Source: JAIBCC01 sp963763855
GTDB lineage: Bacteria; Acidobacteriota; Blastocatellia; Pyrinomonadales; Pyrinomonadaceae
NCBI GenBank assembly: GCA_963763855.1
Contig: CAVXPU010000005.1
Location: 1,860,001 to 1,924,000, forward strand
Direction: 5' to 3'
Length of the DNA: 64,000 nucleotides
Part shown: positions 33,380-41,259 of the stretch, piece by piece
How the letters are laid out: every line of letters begins with the position of its first letter
Position numbering within the stretch: the first letter of the stretch is position 1
Notes under the pieces: model-generated
The model's database searches: none
Told to the model about the DNA's origin: nothing
The model's input: the letters and a program-made list of their open reading frames with translations, nothing else
Position numbers and translations under genes: made by a program

Positions 33380-34156
33380 GTGAAACTTCAATTATTGCCA
33401 ACGACAATAGATCAAAACGGGAAATCAACATTGCAGCAGCATTTATGTTGTTTTGTAATTGATGATTTTGTTGCGATTGATGCCGGAAGTCTTGCCATGT
33501 CTGCCAGCCCGATTCAAAAGAATAACATTCGGGATATTGTTTTAACTCACGCCCATCTTGATCATATTGCTGGTTTGCCGATTTTTATTGACGATTTATT
33601 TGCCACTTTGGAACAACCGATTCGAATTCATGCGACAAACGAAGTAATCGAAGCTCTGGAAAAATTTATCTTTAATTGGACGATTTATCCGAGATTTTCC
33701 GAATTGAAGAATGCAAATGGCGAAATCGTAGTATATAAACCCTTTCAAGTTTCGGATAAAATTCAAATAAACAATCTGACTTTCAAACCCGTTTCAGTTA
33801 ATCATAAAGTTCCCACAGTTGGCTTTATCGTCAACGATGAGATGTCTAAAATTGCAATCAGCGGAGACACTTCCGAGATGAGTGTGTTTTGGGATAAAAT
33901 CAATCAGGAGAATAACTTAAATGCCTTATTGATTGAATGTGCTTTTCCAAACAGCCTGTCTGAAATTGCCTGCACATCGCATCATTTAACTCCCTTATCA
34001 CTTGGCAGAGAGCTTGAAAAATTTAAACATACAAACTGTCCAATCTATATTATCAATATCAAACCAATGTATTTTGAGACCGTAGTCAAAGAAATCGCCG
34101 AGATGAAAATACCCAATCTGGAAATTTTAGAAGTTGGAAAAGTCTATGATTTTTAA
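33380..34156 (+). CDS. Metallo-beta-lactamase-fold hydrolase, class II cAMP phosphodiesterase-like
   Basis: A 258-residue MBL-fold protein with the metal motif LTHAHLDHIAGLP, a central SVNHKVPTVGF, ISGDTSEMSVFW with the bridging Asp, and a late TSHHLTPLSLG. The HxHxDHxxGLP context with a following long helix resembles class II cyclic-nucleotide phosphodiesterases, but a generic MBL hydrolase is also possible. The start is GTG, preceded by GAGGT at suitable distance within the SDR 3' end. Confidence 0.78.
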   Translation: MKLQLLPTTIDQNGKSTLQQHLCCFVIDDFVAIDAGSLAMSASPIQKNNIRDIVLTHAHLDHIAGLPIFIDDLFATLEQPIRIHATNEVIEALEKFIFNWTIYPRFSELKNANGEIVVYKPFQVSDKIQINNLTFKPVSVNHKVPTVGFIVNDEMSKIAISGDTSEMSVFWDKINQENNLNALLIECAFPNSLSEIACTSHHLTPLSLGRELEKFKHTNCPIYIINIKPMYFETVVKEIAEMKIPNLEILEVGKVYDF

Positions 34157-34171
34157 CAAACCTAATTTGGC

Positions 34172-35866
34172 TTAATTGTTCATTTTATTAAAGTAAGGAT
34201 GAGTCAAAATCAGCGGCTTTGTCTTGCTGGAAGTATCTTTTCGTAAAACAATCTCGTCTAACAAGACCGACGGAGCCGTAACGCTGTAGGGAACGCCTTG
34301 TCCCCTGTCGCCATTCCCATATACGTGGTTTAACGTCAAATTATCGCTGCCGACTGCCAATATCTGACGCAATTCGCGAATGGGAAAATCGTCAATTGAA
34401 AGATTTCTGATAAGTTCTTCGCGTCCATCTTCGACATAAACTTTGTAAGCTAAAATCGGCACCGAAAGCGATGAACCGGACAGAAAAAACGTCGAATCAA
34501 TTTCCCGGATCATAATGCCAAAAGGCAAACTTTGAGCTTTGCATGATTCCAATAACTCCTTTTTCAATTGAGCAAAATTTTTCCCTTCTTTAGCTTGAAT
34601 TAATAGATTGCTTATAAAAGGTCTGCCAAAACCCGATCTCGCCCGACCATTTGATTGCGGATATCTTTTCGTAGGTACACGCGTGGAAAGCAATGACTTT
34701 AATATCCCATTTTCTACGAGGCTGATTGGCTTTGCTGCCACTCCTTGGGCGTCAAATTGGTAGGCACCAATCAGGTTAATGTTGTTGATTTGATTGAGGT
34801 TAGGATCATCTGTCACGGAAATCGCCGGAGGCAAAATTCTTCTATTAATCCTTTCAGAAAATACACCGCTTTCACCACCTCGCGACGATAAAGGTGGACG
34901 CTCATCAGCTAAATTTGGAGCTAAAAGTTGAGAGAACAGTTGGACAGAAGCTCTTTCAGTAAACAAAACAGGTCCAATATAAGTCTCTTCAAAAAGCGGT
35001 GAGTTCCGGACTTTCACCAAATCCTGAGCCATCCTTTCGGCAACATTTGTCATTTCCGCAAAGCTTGGTAAACCATCAAAATTCCTAGCGTAAATATGTC
35101 TTGACGGATTCAATCGCAGATTGTCAGAAGTTATCGTTTCAGCGTAAATATTGATTGAAATTAGCAAATTTGGTTCACGCAGGCGTGTGCCTTCGCTGTT
35201 GGCTAAATATCGATTTTCCAAGCGGGCAAACATTGTCACGCTTGAATCGGTTATCTGCGGATATTTCCTGAAAACTGCTGATAGTTCGCGAATGAATTTT
35301 TCCCATTTTGCCGCCTCAACCTCTAATTTTTGCTTGCTTTGAATCGATAAAGAAGGTGTTTCTTTTGATAAATCGTGCAATTTTTCATCAACTACATTGT
35401 TCTGCAGATACGAACGCTTGGCAGATATTTGCTCAATAGCCGATTTGTAAGATGCATCGGTAGCTAGCCATAAATCGTGCCGGATTGCATCATAATTATC
35501 GTCTAAAGGCAAAGGAATTATGTTGGAAAGAGTTCCGGTTGTGAATAAATTTGTATTATCAGAATCGTAATTACCTAGGCGAACTTGTGTAGTTGCAGAT
35601 CGGGATCTGTCAAAGCCAGATCCATTTAACGCTCCGAATTTCGCTGAAACATTAAAAGATTCGAGATCGCTGATACCGTATTCAACAAAATAAGGCTTTC
35701 CTAAGTCTTTTAATTGCAACTGATTGACTGTTCTGGCTATTTCATCGTTCATTGCACGCATGAGAACATCTGAATCCGCAAGAGTAACTTGCGGATATGT
35801 TGGTATGCTGCTAATTGCAAGTATAAAAAGTGCAAAATATATTTTCAAGTTAGATGTTTTTTTCAT
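34172..35866 (-). CDS. Exported TldE/PmbA-like protein without the zinc motif
   Basis: A 564-residue protein with a signal peptide (IYFALFILAISSIPTYP) and the same fold and length as its upstream neighbour. The TldD family motif HExxxH is missing: the aligned stretch reads LFSQLLAPNLADERPP, while downstream blocks remain (ISVTDDPNLNQ, YGNGDRGQGVPYSVTAPSVL). In the classical TldD/TldE dimer only TldD binds zinc, so this is the probable non-catalytic partner. Cytoplasmic TldD/E are about 450-480 residues; both copies here are longer and exported. Confidence 0.8.
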   Translation of the reverse strand: MKKTSNLKIYFALFILAISSIPTYPQVTLADSDVLMRAMNDEIARTVNQLQLKDLGKPYFVEYGISDLESFNVSAKFGALNGSGFDRSRSATTQVRLGNYDSDNTNLFTTGTLSNIIPLPLDDNYDAIRHDLWLATDASYKSAIEQISAKRSYLQNNVVDEKLHDLSKETPSLSIQSKQKLEVEAAKWEKFIRELSAVFRKYPQITDSSVTMFARLENRYLANSEGTRLREPNLLISINIYAETITSDNLRLNPSRHIYARNFDGLPSFAEMTNVAERMAQDLVKVRNSPLFEETYIGPVLFTERASVQLFSQLLAPNLADERPPLSSRGGESGVFSERINRRILPPAISVTDDPNLNQINNINLIGAYQFDAQGVAAKPISLVENGILKSLLSTRVPTKRYPQSNGRARSGFGRPFISNLLIQAKEGKNFAQLKKELLESCKAQSLPFGIMIREIDSTFFLSGSSLSVPILAYKVYVEDGREELIRNLSIDDFPIRELRQILAVGSDNLTLNHVYGNGDRGQGVPYSVTAPSVLLDEIVLRKDTSSKTKPLILTHPYFNKMNN

Positions 35867-35872
35867 GATTAA

Positions 35873-37567
35873 TTAAGGCTTTGATAAAGTTGGCGGTGGC
35901 AGAATTGGTAATAAATCATTTGATTTAGCACGTTTTTGCACTTCAATTTGACTAATTAATATCGAAGGCGAGATTGCCGAAACTGGAATAAAGCCGGATT
36001 CCGCCCCACAAAATCCATTGAAGACTTCAGGTTTATCGTCAGCCGCGATTATTTTGCTAAATGATGTTAAAGGCGTTCCTATCAAATCGACACCACGCAC
36101 TAATTCATCTGGGCGACCGTCAGCATAAACGCGATAAACCATAATTGGCGTAACTTGAAATGCCTGCGGCGAATATCTGCTTGTGTTTGTAAATCCGCCC
36201 GAAATGTCTTCAAAAAATAAGCCGAATTTACTTCCTTGTTTTTTAACTTCTTCAATCAGCATTTGTCTTAACTGAGATTTCGACACGGTTTTAGTAGCCT
36301 GAATTATTAGATTTCCTTGTCGTGAAACAGGTGCTAATCCGGGGGCTGCTCTTCCATGACCATTCGAGCCGGGAAAACCGAGAATTGGCGAACGCGACAT
36401 AAGAAAACTACGCAAAATTCCGTTTTCAACAAGAGGTACTTTCTGTGATTTAACTCCTTCTTCATCAAAAAGATAGAAGCCATTCAGATCGGTCGTACCA
36501 AGTTTTGACAAGGTCGGATCATCGGTCACAGAAATAAAACTTGGAAGTACATTTTTATCGATTTGGGAAGTAAAAGTGTTGCCTTCGAAATTATCTTTTT
36601 GGCGATGACCTTCAATTCTATGCCCGAATATCTCGTGGAAAAACACTCCGCTAGCTCGTCCGGAAAGAATTGCCGGACCGGTAAAAGGTTCAGTCGTTGG
36701 GGCTTTTTTCAAAGCCATAACATCTTTCGCAACTTTTTCGACTGCCTGCTGTAAACGGGCTTCAATAGGCAAACCGTCGGGCGTTGTTGCATCAAATGAC
36801 TCAAAGCGGAATAAATCCATGCCATCATCTGCTTTTGTTAACGCAAATATGCTGATTCTGACCAAAATTTTGCCATGTTGAAGCGAAGTTCCTTCGCTAT
36901 TAACCAAATATTTATTTACCTTATCCGCCGAAAGAGTAATCGTAGAATTATAAATTTCAGGATACTTTTTGAAAACTGCAGATAGGCTTCGAAGACGATT
37001 TTCCCACTCCGTTTTATTGATGTTCAATGAAGCAACTTGATTGTAATTGATATTTGGCAGGGCTGGCGAAAAATTATCGGCAGGATATTCATCGGCTACG
37101 CTCGTCTGTTTTTGTGTTTTAACCCGCAAATAATTATCTACGGCATTTTTGTAAGCCGCATCAGTTGTTAGCCAAATTGAACTTTTGATGGCATCTAGAT
37201 CGTCCTCTATCGGGAGACGCACGGAACTTATCGTTCCACCACGACCATTTGAATTATCAAGTTTAAAGTCGCCAACGCGAAGACTAACATCTAGATTGCG
37301 AAATCGCGTAGTTCCGCTCGAGCGAATCGCCCCAAAAGAGGCTGAAATTGTTGTCGAATTTACTTCCGAAACCTGATACCCAAGGTAATATGGCGGCGGA
37401 TTTCCGTTTTGCTTCAAGAGCAGAAAAGCCCTTTTTTGCTCTTCTTCAAGAGCTTTTATGATTAAGTTCTTTTCTCCGGTCTGAGCAAAAACAGCTAAAT
37501 TGAAAAGTATAAAGCTTAGAAAATACACGCAAAATCTAAGCAAAGAATAAGAGGGGAACTTTTTCAT
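35873..37567 (-). CDS. Exported TldD-like metallopeptidase
   Basis: A 564-residue peptidase with a signal peptide (FCVYFLSFILFNLAVFA). It carries the active-site motif FFHEIFGHRIEGHRQ (HExxxH) and a late Cys in FNGFCGAESGFIPVSAISPS where TldD has its third zinc ligand. FISVTDDPTLSK and GSNGHGRAAPG are further family blocks. TldD/E proteins degrade or trim unstructured peptides and mature some peptide toxins/cofactors. It is transcribed first, six bases before the zinc-free paralogue, suggesting an exported heterodimer. Confidence 0.85.
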   Translation of the reverse strand: MKKFPSYSLLRFCVYFLSFILFNLAVFAQTGEKNLIIKALEEEQKRAFLLLKQNGNPPPYYLGYQVSEVNSTTISASFGAIRSSGTTRFRNLDVSLRVGDFKLDNSNGRGGTISSVRLPIEDDLDAIKSSIWLTTDAAYKNAVDNYLRVKTQKQTSVADEYPADNFSPALPNINYNQVASLNINKTEWENRLRSLSAVFKKYPEIYNSTITLSADKVNKYLVNSEGTSLQHGKILVRISIFALTKADDGMDLFRFESFDATTPDGLPIEARLQQAVEKVAKDVMALKKAPTTEPFTGPAILSGRASGVFFHEIFGHRIEGHRQKDNFEGNTFTSQIDKNVLPSFISVTDDPTLSKLGTTDLNGFYLFDEEGVKSQKVPLVENGILRSFLMSRSPILGFPGSNGHGRAAPGLAPVSRQGNLIIQATKTVSKSQLRQMLIEEVKKQGSKFGLFFEDISGGFTNTSRYSPQAFQVTPIMVYRVYADGRPDELVRGVDLIGTPLTSFSKIIAADDKPEVFNGFCGAESGFIPVSAISPSILISQIEVQKRAKSNDLLPILPPPTLSKP

Positions 37568-37590
37568 ATTGAATGATTGTTGTAAAAAAC

Positions 37591-37809
37591 TTAACTGAAG
37601 ACAATTGGTTCAAATTCACTTTCACGATGCTCGCCAATAAACCCATCTAAGATTACTCTTCCGTTTGTTAAAACTTTTTCGACGATGTAAGTTCTTTCTT
37701 CTTTGGATTTACCGGGCATTATTTCTGCACGAAAAATAACCTTCATTTGAGGTCTCGCCCAAATATTCGGTTTAGTTATTTTTCTATAAAATCTTTGAAA
37801 GATATTCAT
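37591..37809 (-). CDS. Small hypothetical protein
   Basis: A 72-residue basic protein (FQRFYRKITKPNIWARPQ at the N-terminus, then a compact beta-rich stretch KVIFRAEIMPGKSKEERTYI ... GRVILDGFIGEHRESEFEP). No family is recognised. Its ATG shares one base with the stop of the short gene upstream (TAATG), pointing to translational coupling. Confidence 0.55.
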   Translation of the reverse strand: MNIFQRFYRKITKPNIWARPQMKVIFRAEIMPGKSKEERTYIVEKVLTNGRVILDGFIGEHRESEFEPIVFS

Positions 37810-37973
37810 TATTCGTCTTTAATATCCAAATCTTTTTTGTGCTTTGCCTTTCGTAATGACGGCAAAACCTTTTCGTTTGGCTTATTGGTTCCTATTTTTT
37901 GCGAAGCTGGAGCAGTTGGTTTCCTGATGGAATCAAAAAGTGTCTTTTTAACTTTTGCCGGCTTCTTTTTCAT
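37809..37973 (-). CDS. Very small basic protein coupled to the next gene
   Basis: A 54-codon ORF beginning MKKKPAKVKKTLFDSIRKPT and ending KKDLDIKDE. It is lysine-rich and probably disordered. Support comes from its stop/start overlap (TAATG) with the following gene and from the absence of any other gene in this segment. No strong ribosome binding site is seen, so it is tentative. Confidence 0.45.
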   Translation of the reverse strand: MKKKPAKVKKTLFDSIRKPTAPASQKIGTNKPNEKVLPSLRKAKHKKDLDIKDE

Positions 37974-38043
37974 GAAATTTAATTCAATATTGCCTAAAAA
38001 CTACAAAATAATCAATATTCATAGAAGATTTTGTTATTTTTTA

Positions 38044-38071
38044 TTGACAATAATTAAAATAAATCTAGAGT
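38044..38071 (+). promoter_or_regulatory. Candidate promoter
   Basis: A perfect TTGACA at 38044-38049 is followed after 16 bases by TAGAGT (38066-38071), a weak -10; a better TATAAA lies 21 bases away. It points at the 38138 gene. Confidence 0.35.
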
Positions 38072-38137
38072 ATAAAGTTTGTAGATTCTAAGAATCTTTT
38101 GGTGATTTTTCGGTAATTGAATAATGAGGTTGCAAAT

Positions 38138-39085
38138 TTGGCACAAAAACCGGCGAAAAATATTTTCAATGAAAGATTAGATCTTCAGTACGCAAGTAAT
38201 GGTTATCCATTTTGGTTTTCGACGACAAATTATTACGTATTAACAACATCTGTTTCAATTGCATCTTTCTTCATTATCTGGGGACTTTTACATGGAACGG
38301 AAGATACGATGCCTTGGATTACTGCGGGTATTGTTGCCAGTCTATTGATGATTTCAGCCGTTGTCGTTCGTGAATTTGTCCTTAGAAATATTTTCAGAAA
38401 AAGAATTCACGCTCAAAAACAACTTGATTATCAATTGAAAACTGTTTATAAACAAAGAGCTAACAATACAAAATCCGATCGTTTAACTTTAGAGAGAAAC
38501 TCTGAGATATTGAAGAACATTGAAAACAGATCTCACATTGCAAAATCTGCCGGCAATTATCCGGAAAAGCATTTAGAGGTTTTTGAATTATGCAATACGT
38601 ATTTACAAAAATCTCAGAAGGAGTTAAATGGAATTCTCAAAGAATCGCCCAGATATCTGGTTTTGAAAAATGGGCGGCAGAGAGTTCAGGAAATTCACAA
38701 ATACCATTTGCTCTCATGGGCGGCGATTGAATCTCAGGTTTTTATTCAAAACTCTAAGTTTCAGCCCGGCATGAATGAAAAAATTGAAAACGCTCAGCGT
38801 GCTTTTGGAGTTATTGATTCGGCTTTAAAATTCTATCCAAACGAAGAGCGGTTATTGGATTCGATTGTTTCGGTTAGAGAATATATTGTTTCAGTTAAAG
38901 TAAATCATTGGATTGAACAAGCTGAAAGAGCGGAATTTAAGGAAAATTATCAGCGAGCTATTAATCATTATAAAGATGCACTTTTCTTTTTAGCCCGTGA
39001 AAATGAGAGAAAAGAAGAGCATAGTGTAATTGCCCAAGAAATTCTTGAGAAAATCGAAGTATTGAGAACAAAAAGTGAAGATTAG
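38138..39085 (+). CDS. Membrane-anchored helical-repeat protein, function unknown
   Basis: A 315-residue protein with two membrane segments near the N-terminus (VLTTSVSIASFFIIWGLLHG and WITAGIVASLLMISAVVV), a long charged helical middle and a C-terminal TPR-like hairpin (WIEQAERAEFKENYQRAINH, then YKDALFFLARE). TTG at 38138 is proposed as start because AATGAGGT precedes it by seven bases; an in-frame TTG at 38117 also exists. It heads a short cluster with a zinc-ribbon protein, an SLBB export protein and a small membrane protein, suggesting a surface-polysaccharide role. Confidence 0.65.
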   Translation: MAQKPAKNIFNERLDLQYASNGYPFWFSTTNYYVLTTSVSIASFFIIWGLLHGTEDTMPWITAGIVASLLMISAVVVREFVLRNIFRKRIHAQKQLDYQLKTVYKQRANNTKSDRLTLERNSEILKNIENRSHIAKSAGNYPEKHLEVFELCNTYLQKSQKELNGILKESPRYLVLKNGRQRVQEIHKYHLLSWAAIESQVFIQNSKFQPGMNEKIENAQRAFGVIDSALKFYPNEERLLDSIVSVREYIVSVKVNHWIEQAERAEFKENYQRAINHYKDALFFLARENERKEEHSVIAQEILEKIEVLRTKSED

Positions 39086-39105
39086 TTGTCCCCCGACAAT
39101 ATGTT

Positions 39106-39525
39106 ATGGCAACACAACGATGTCCTAAATGTAAAAGCAGTCGAGTAAGGCAAGGATACAGACCAACTCCTATACTGCTGAAAATAGCATTTACTTATAA
39201 CTTGCTTTGTGATGAGTGCAATTGGGAGTTTATTGGTTTTGCCATTCCCGGAACTGTTACGAAGAAGACTAAGAAAAAGAAAAATGTACATACTGATGTT
39301 GCGAATTTCAGCACTTTTGACTCTGAGGGCGAGCTAGATGTTGAAGATTCAACATCTATTAGTGAAAAAGACTCCAAACAACCGAAAGCAACCGTAAATA
39401 CGATTGCAGCTACTAATTTAGAAAGCGATTTACTTGATAATACTGCTGCGAAAAACAATGGCGGAAAGCAAACGGCAAAAAATAAACCTAAAGTTAAAAG
39501 AAAGGTGCGGGTTAAGATGCACTAA
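39106..39525 (+). CDS. N-terminal zinc-ribbon protein with disordered basic tail
   Basis: A 139-residue protein with RCPKCKSSRVRQGYRP and LLCDECNWEF forming a CxxC...CxxC zinc ribbon in the first 45 residues. The remaining part is low complexity, first KKTKKKKN, then acidic, then Lys-rich (KPKVKRKVRVKMH). The family is not identified. It lies 20 bases after the helical-repeat membrane protein and 17 before the SLBB gene, so it is probably in the same operon. Confidence 0.62.
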   Translation: MATQRCPKCKSSRVRQGYRPTPILLKIAFTYNLLCDECNWEFIGFAIPGTVTKKTKKKKNVHTDVANFSTFDSEGELDVEDSTSISEKDSKQPKATVNTIAATNLESDLLDNTAAKNNGGKQTAKNKPKVKRKVRVKMH

Positions 39526-39542
39526 GTTTACAAATTGAATAG

Positions 39543-40593
39543 ATGTATAAAAAGAAGTATTACTTTATATCAATTTGTTTCATGTCTATATTCCTATGGC
39601 ATCAAAATTCTTTAGCTCAAGATAAAACTCAAGACCTCATCAAACCCGAAATAAATTCCAATAAATTAAGCAGCAACGACACAATCCGATCCGTCGAACT
39701 AATACATTTTGGTGATTTAATTGATGTTGATGTAATAGGAAGCAGCGAGTTTGATTGGCGGGGAACACTAACTCCTGAAGGCTTTTTAAACGGAATCGAT
39801 TTTGTGGACGAGCCAATTTATGCCCTTTGTAAAACCGAAGGCGATGTAGCTAAAGCAATTGCCAAAGGTTTCGAGAAAATTCTCAGAAATCCGCAGGTCG
39901 AAGTTAAGATATTAGATAAAAGCGGTCGGGCAATTTCATATCTTTATGGAGCTGTCAAAAATCAGCATCGGTTTAATATTCAAAGGATTGTCAGATTAAA
40001 CGAACTTATTATTATTTCCGGCGGACTGGAAGAAAGAGCGAGTGGCGAAATTCAAATTTACCGTTCCAATAGGCTCAATTGCCGAGATTTAGCTCCGCCG
40101 TTAAGCGGTTCGGATTCAGTTGTAAATAGAGAAGTTTCCGATAAACATGAAGATTCGCAGATAATTAATATCAAGATTATTGATCTGATTAAAGGTGTGA
40201 AAGATGCGAATCCGGTTATTCTTAATGGCGATATAATCACGATTGGGATGGCAGAACCAATTTATGTGATTGGCGGTGTAAATAATCCACGCCAGATAAA
40301 TGCCCGCCTTCAAATGACTTTGAGCAGGGCTATTTCAAGTGCCGGAGGCTTTAGTAAAAATGCAGATTCGGCAAGGATTACGGTTTATCGACGCAATCGA
40401 GGTGAAGCCAGCCGGATTGAGGTAGATTTTTCTAAAATTGAGAGTAAAGAAAGCGAAGATCATCATTTTGCAAAAATATGACATAGTTGAGGTCTTGGAA
40501 ACGGGACAAGACAAAAAGAAATTTGTACCTTTTGTGAAGGTTTACGAAAACGAAAGAAAGTCGGTAGAATTGCCGCTTAGAATTATTGATTAG
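39543..40593 (+). pseudogene. SLBB-domain polysaccharide export protein, frameshifted near the 3' end
   Basis: A Wza-type export protein. After a signal peptide (FISICFMSIFLWHQNSLA) it has the polysaccharide biosynthesis/export domain (DLIDVDVIGSSEFDWRGTLT ... NPQVEVKILD) and two SLBB-like segments (YLYGAVKNQHRF and IYVIGGVNNPRQIN ... GGFSKNADSARITVYRR). The first frame stops at 40481 in SEDHHFAKI. The expected ending (IILQKYDIVEVLETGQDKKK) continues in another frame to 40593. One extra base around 40461-40467 explains this. It may be a sequencing error. Function: forming an outer-membrane channel or periplasmic part of a capsule/EPS exporter. Confidence 0.82.
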
Positions 40594-40670
40594 ATTCAAA
40601 ATTTAGTCGATTAGACACGATTCGGGTAAAAAGTTAAAATATCTAAAGTTTATTTATCAAAAGGAAAATT

Positions 40671-40886
40671 ATGGCAGAAAAAAAGAAATTTAGTCGTCGA
40701 ACAATCGCACTTTTTTGGTTGGTTTTGGCAGCAATCGTAATCGGTGTTTTACTATCTATGGAGCAAATCGCAATATTGTATATTATTGCTACTCTTGGTC
40801 TTGTAGCTCTTTTGCTGGTTGTTGGCTTTGCTGATTTGGAAAAAGTGGACAGAAATGCAGTGGAAGGTATTTCTTCAAAAGAATAG
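40671..40886 (+). CDS. Small two-helix membrane protein
   Basis: A 71-residue protein with a basic N-terminus (MAEKKKFSRRT) and two hydrophobic helices (IALFWLVLAAIVIGVLL and ILYIIATLGLVALLLVVGFA) followed by a short acidic tail. It has a good AAAGGAAAA site before ATG. The family is not recognised. It follows the SLBB gene by 77 bases and precedes the structured RNA region. Confidence 0.6.
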   Translation: MAEKKKFSRRTIALFWLVLAAIVIGVLLSMEQIAILYIIATLGLVALLLVVGFADLEKVDRNAVEGISSKE

Positions 40887-40961
40887 AGAATAATTTGCTG
40901 ACTATTGAAAAAAATAAAATAGTTTAGTTGCAAAAAAAATATTATTGTGGATAATTGGAAT

Positions 40962-41042
40962 TGTTCACCTCCCCGGTGAACATTCTGGTCACGAGGGGTG
41001 AGGACTTGTGACCTAAGGGCAACGGTGTGGGAGACGTTGCCC
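40962..41042 (+). ncRNA. Compact three-hairpin structured RNA candidate
   Basis: Three adjacent perfect hairpins in 81 bases: GTTCACC/GGTGAAC (loop TCCCC, extended by one A-T pair), GGTCAC/GTGACC (15-base loop containing GGGG) and GGGCAACG/CGTTGCCC (10-base loop containing GGGAG). The C-rich first loop can pair with GGGG of loop two or GGGAG of loop three, giving alternative kissing contacts. The sequence is markedly more GC-rich than its flanks. No known riboswitch consensus was recognised, and the plus strand is assumed from the downstream permease. Symmetry means the minus strand could fold too. Confidence 0.6.
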
Positions 41043-41089
41043 TGTTAAATTTTAAAGCGAAATATAGCAATTCAACACCTCATACACAC

Positions 41090-41117
41090 TTGACCTATTA
41101 TTCAATAAGCGTAAAAT
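41090..41117 (+). promoter_or_regulatory. Candidate sigma-70-type promoter before the permease
   Basis: TTGACC (41090-41095), 16-base spacer, TAAAAT (41112-41117). It would start transcription downstream of the three-hairpin RNA and about 135 bases before the permease ATG. Confidence 0.5.
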
Positions 41118-41159
41118 CTCTTTTTAATCATTAGTATTTTTATCTGTTTTTACAACAGT

Positions 41160-41252
41160 ATGAAAAAGTTTCGATTGAAGCAAAAAAATCAGCCCCTAAA
41201 CATTGAAGTTGACCAGGATTTTCATTTATCTTCGGGTCAAATTTTTTTTTGA
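41160..41252 (+). other. Short upstream ORF overlapping the attenuator hairpin
   Basis: A 30-codon ORF (MKKFRLKQKN ... SSGQIFF) ends at TGA 7 bases before the permease ATG and covers the whole terminator-like hairpin, so its translation would block hairpin formation. There is no obvious ribosome binding site. It could be fortuitous. Confidence 0.35.
41209..41250 (+). terminator. Attenuator-like terminator just upstream of the permease
   Basis: TTGACC (41209-41214) pairs with GGTCAA (41235-41240), followed by A and nine T, only ten bases before ATG. A terminator at this position can only act as a control point for the gene behind it. Confidence 0.7.
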
Positions 41253-41259
41253 GTAATTT

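Noticed and set aside
40962..41042. Known ydaO/yuaA c-di-AMP riboswitch before a KimA-like permease
   Set aside because: The context fits, but none of the conserved ydaO blocks that I remember were found; the three-simple-hairpin layout is different.
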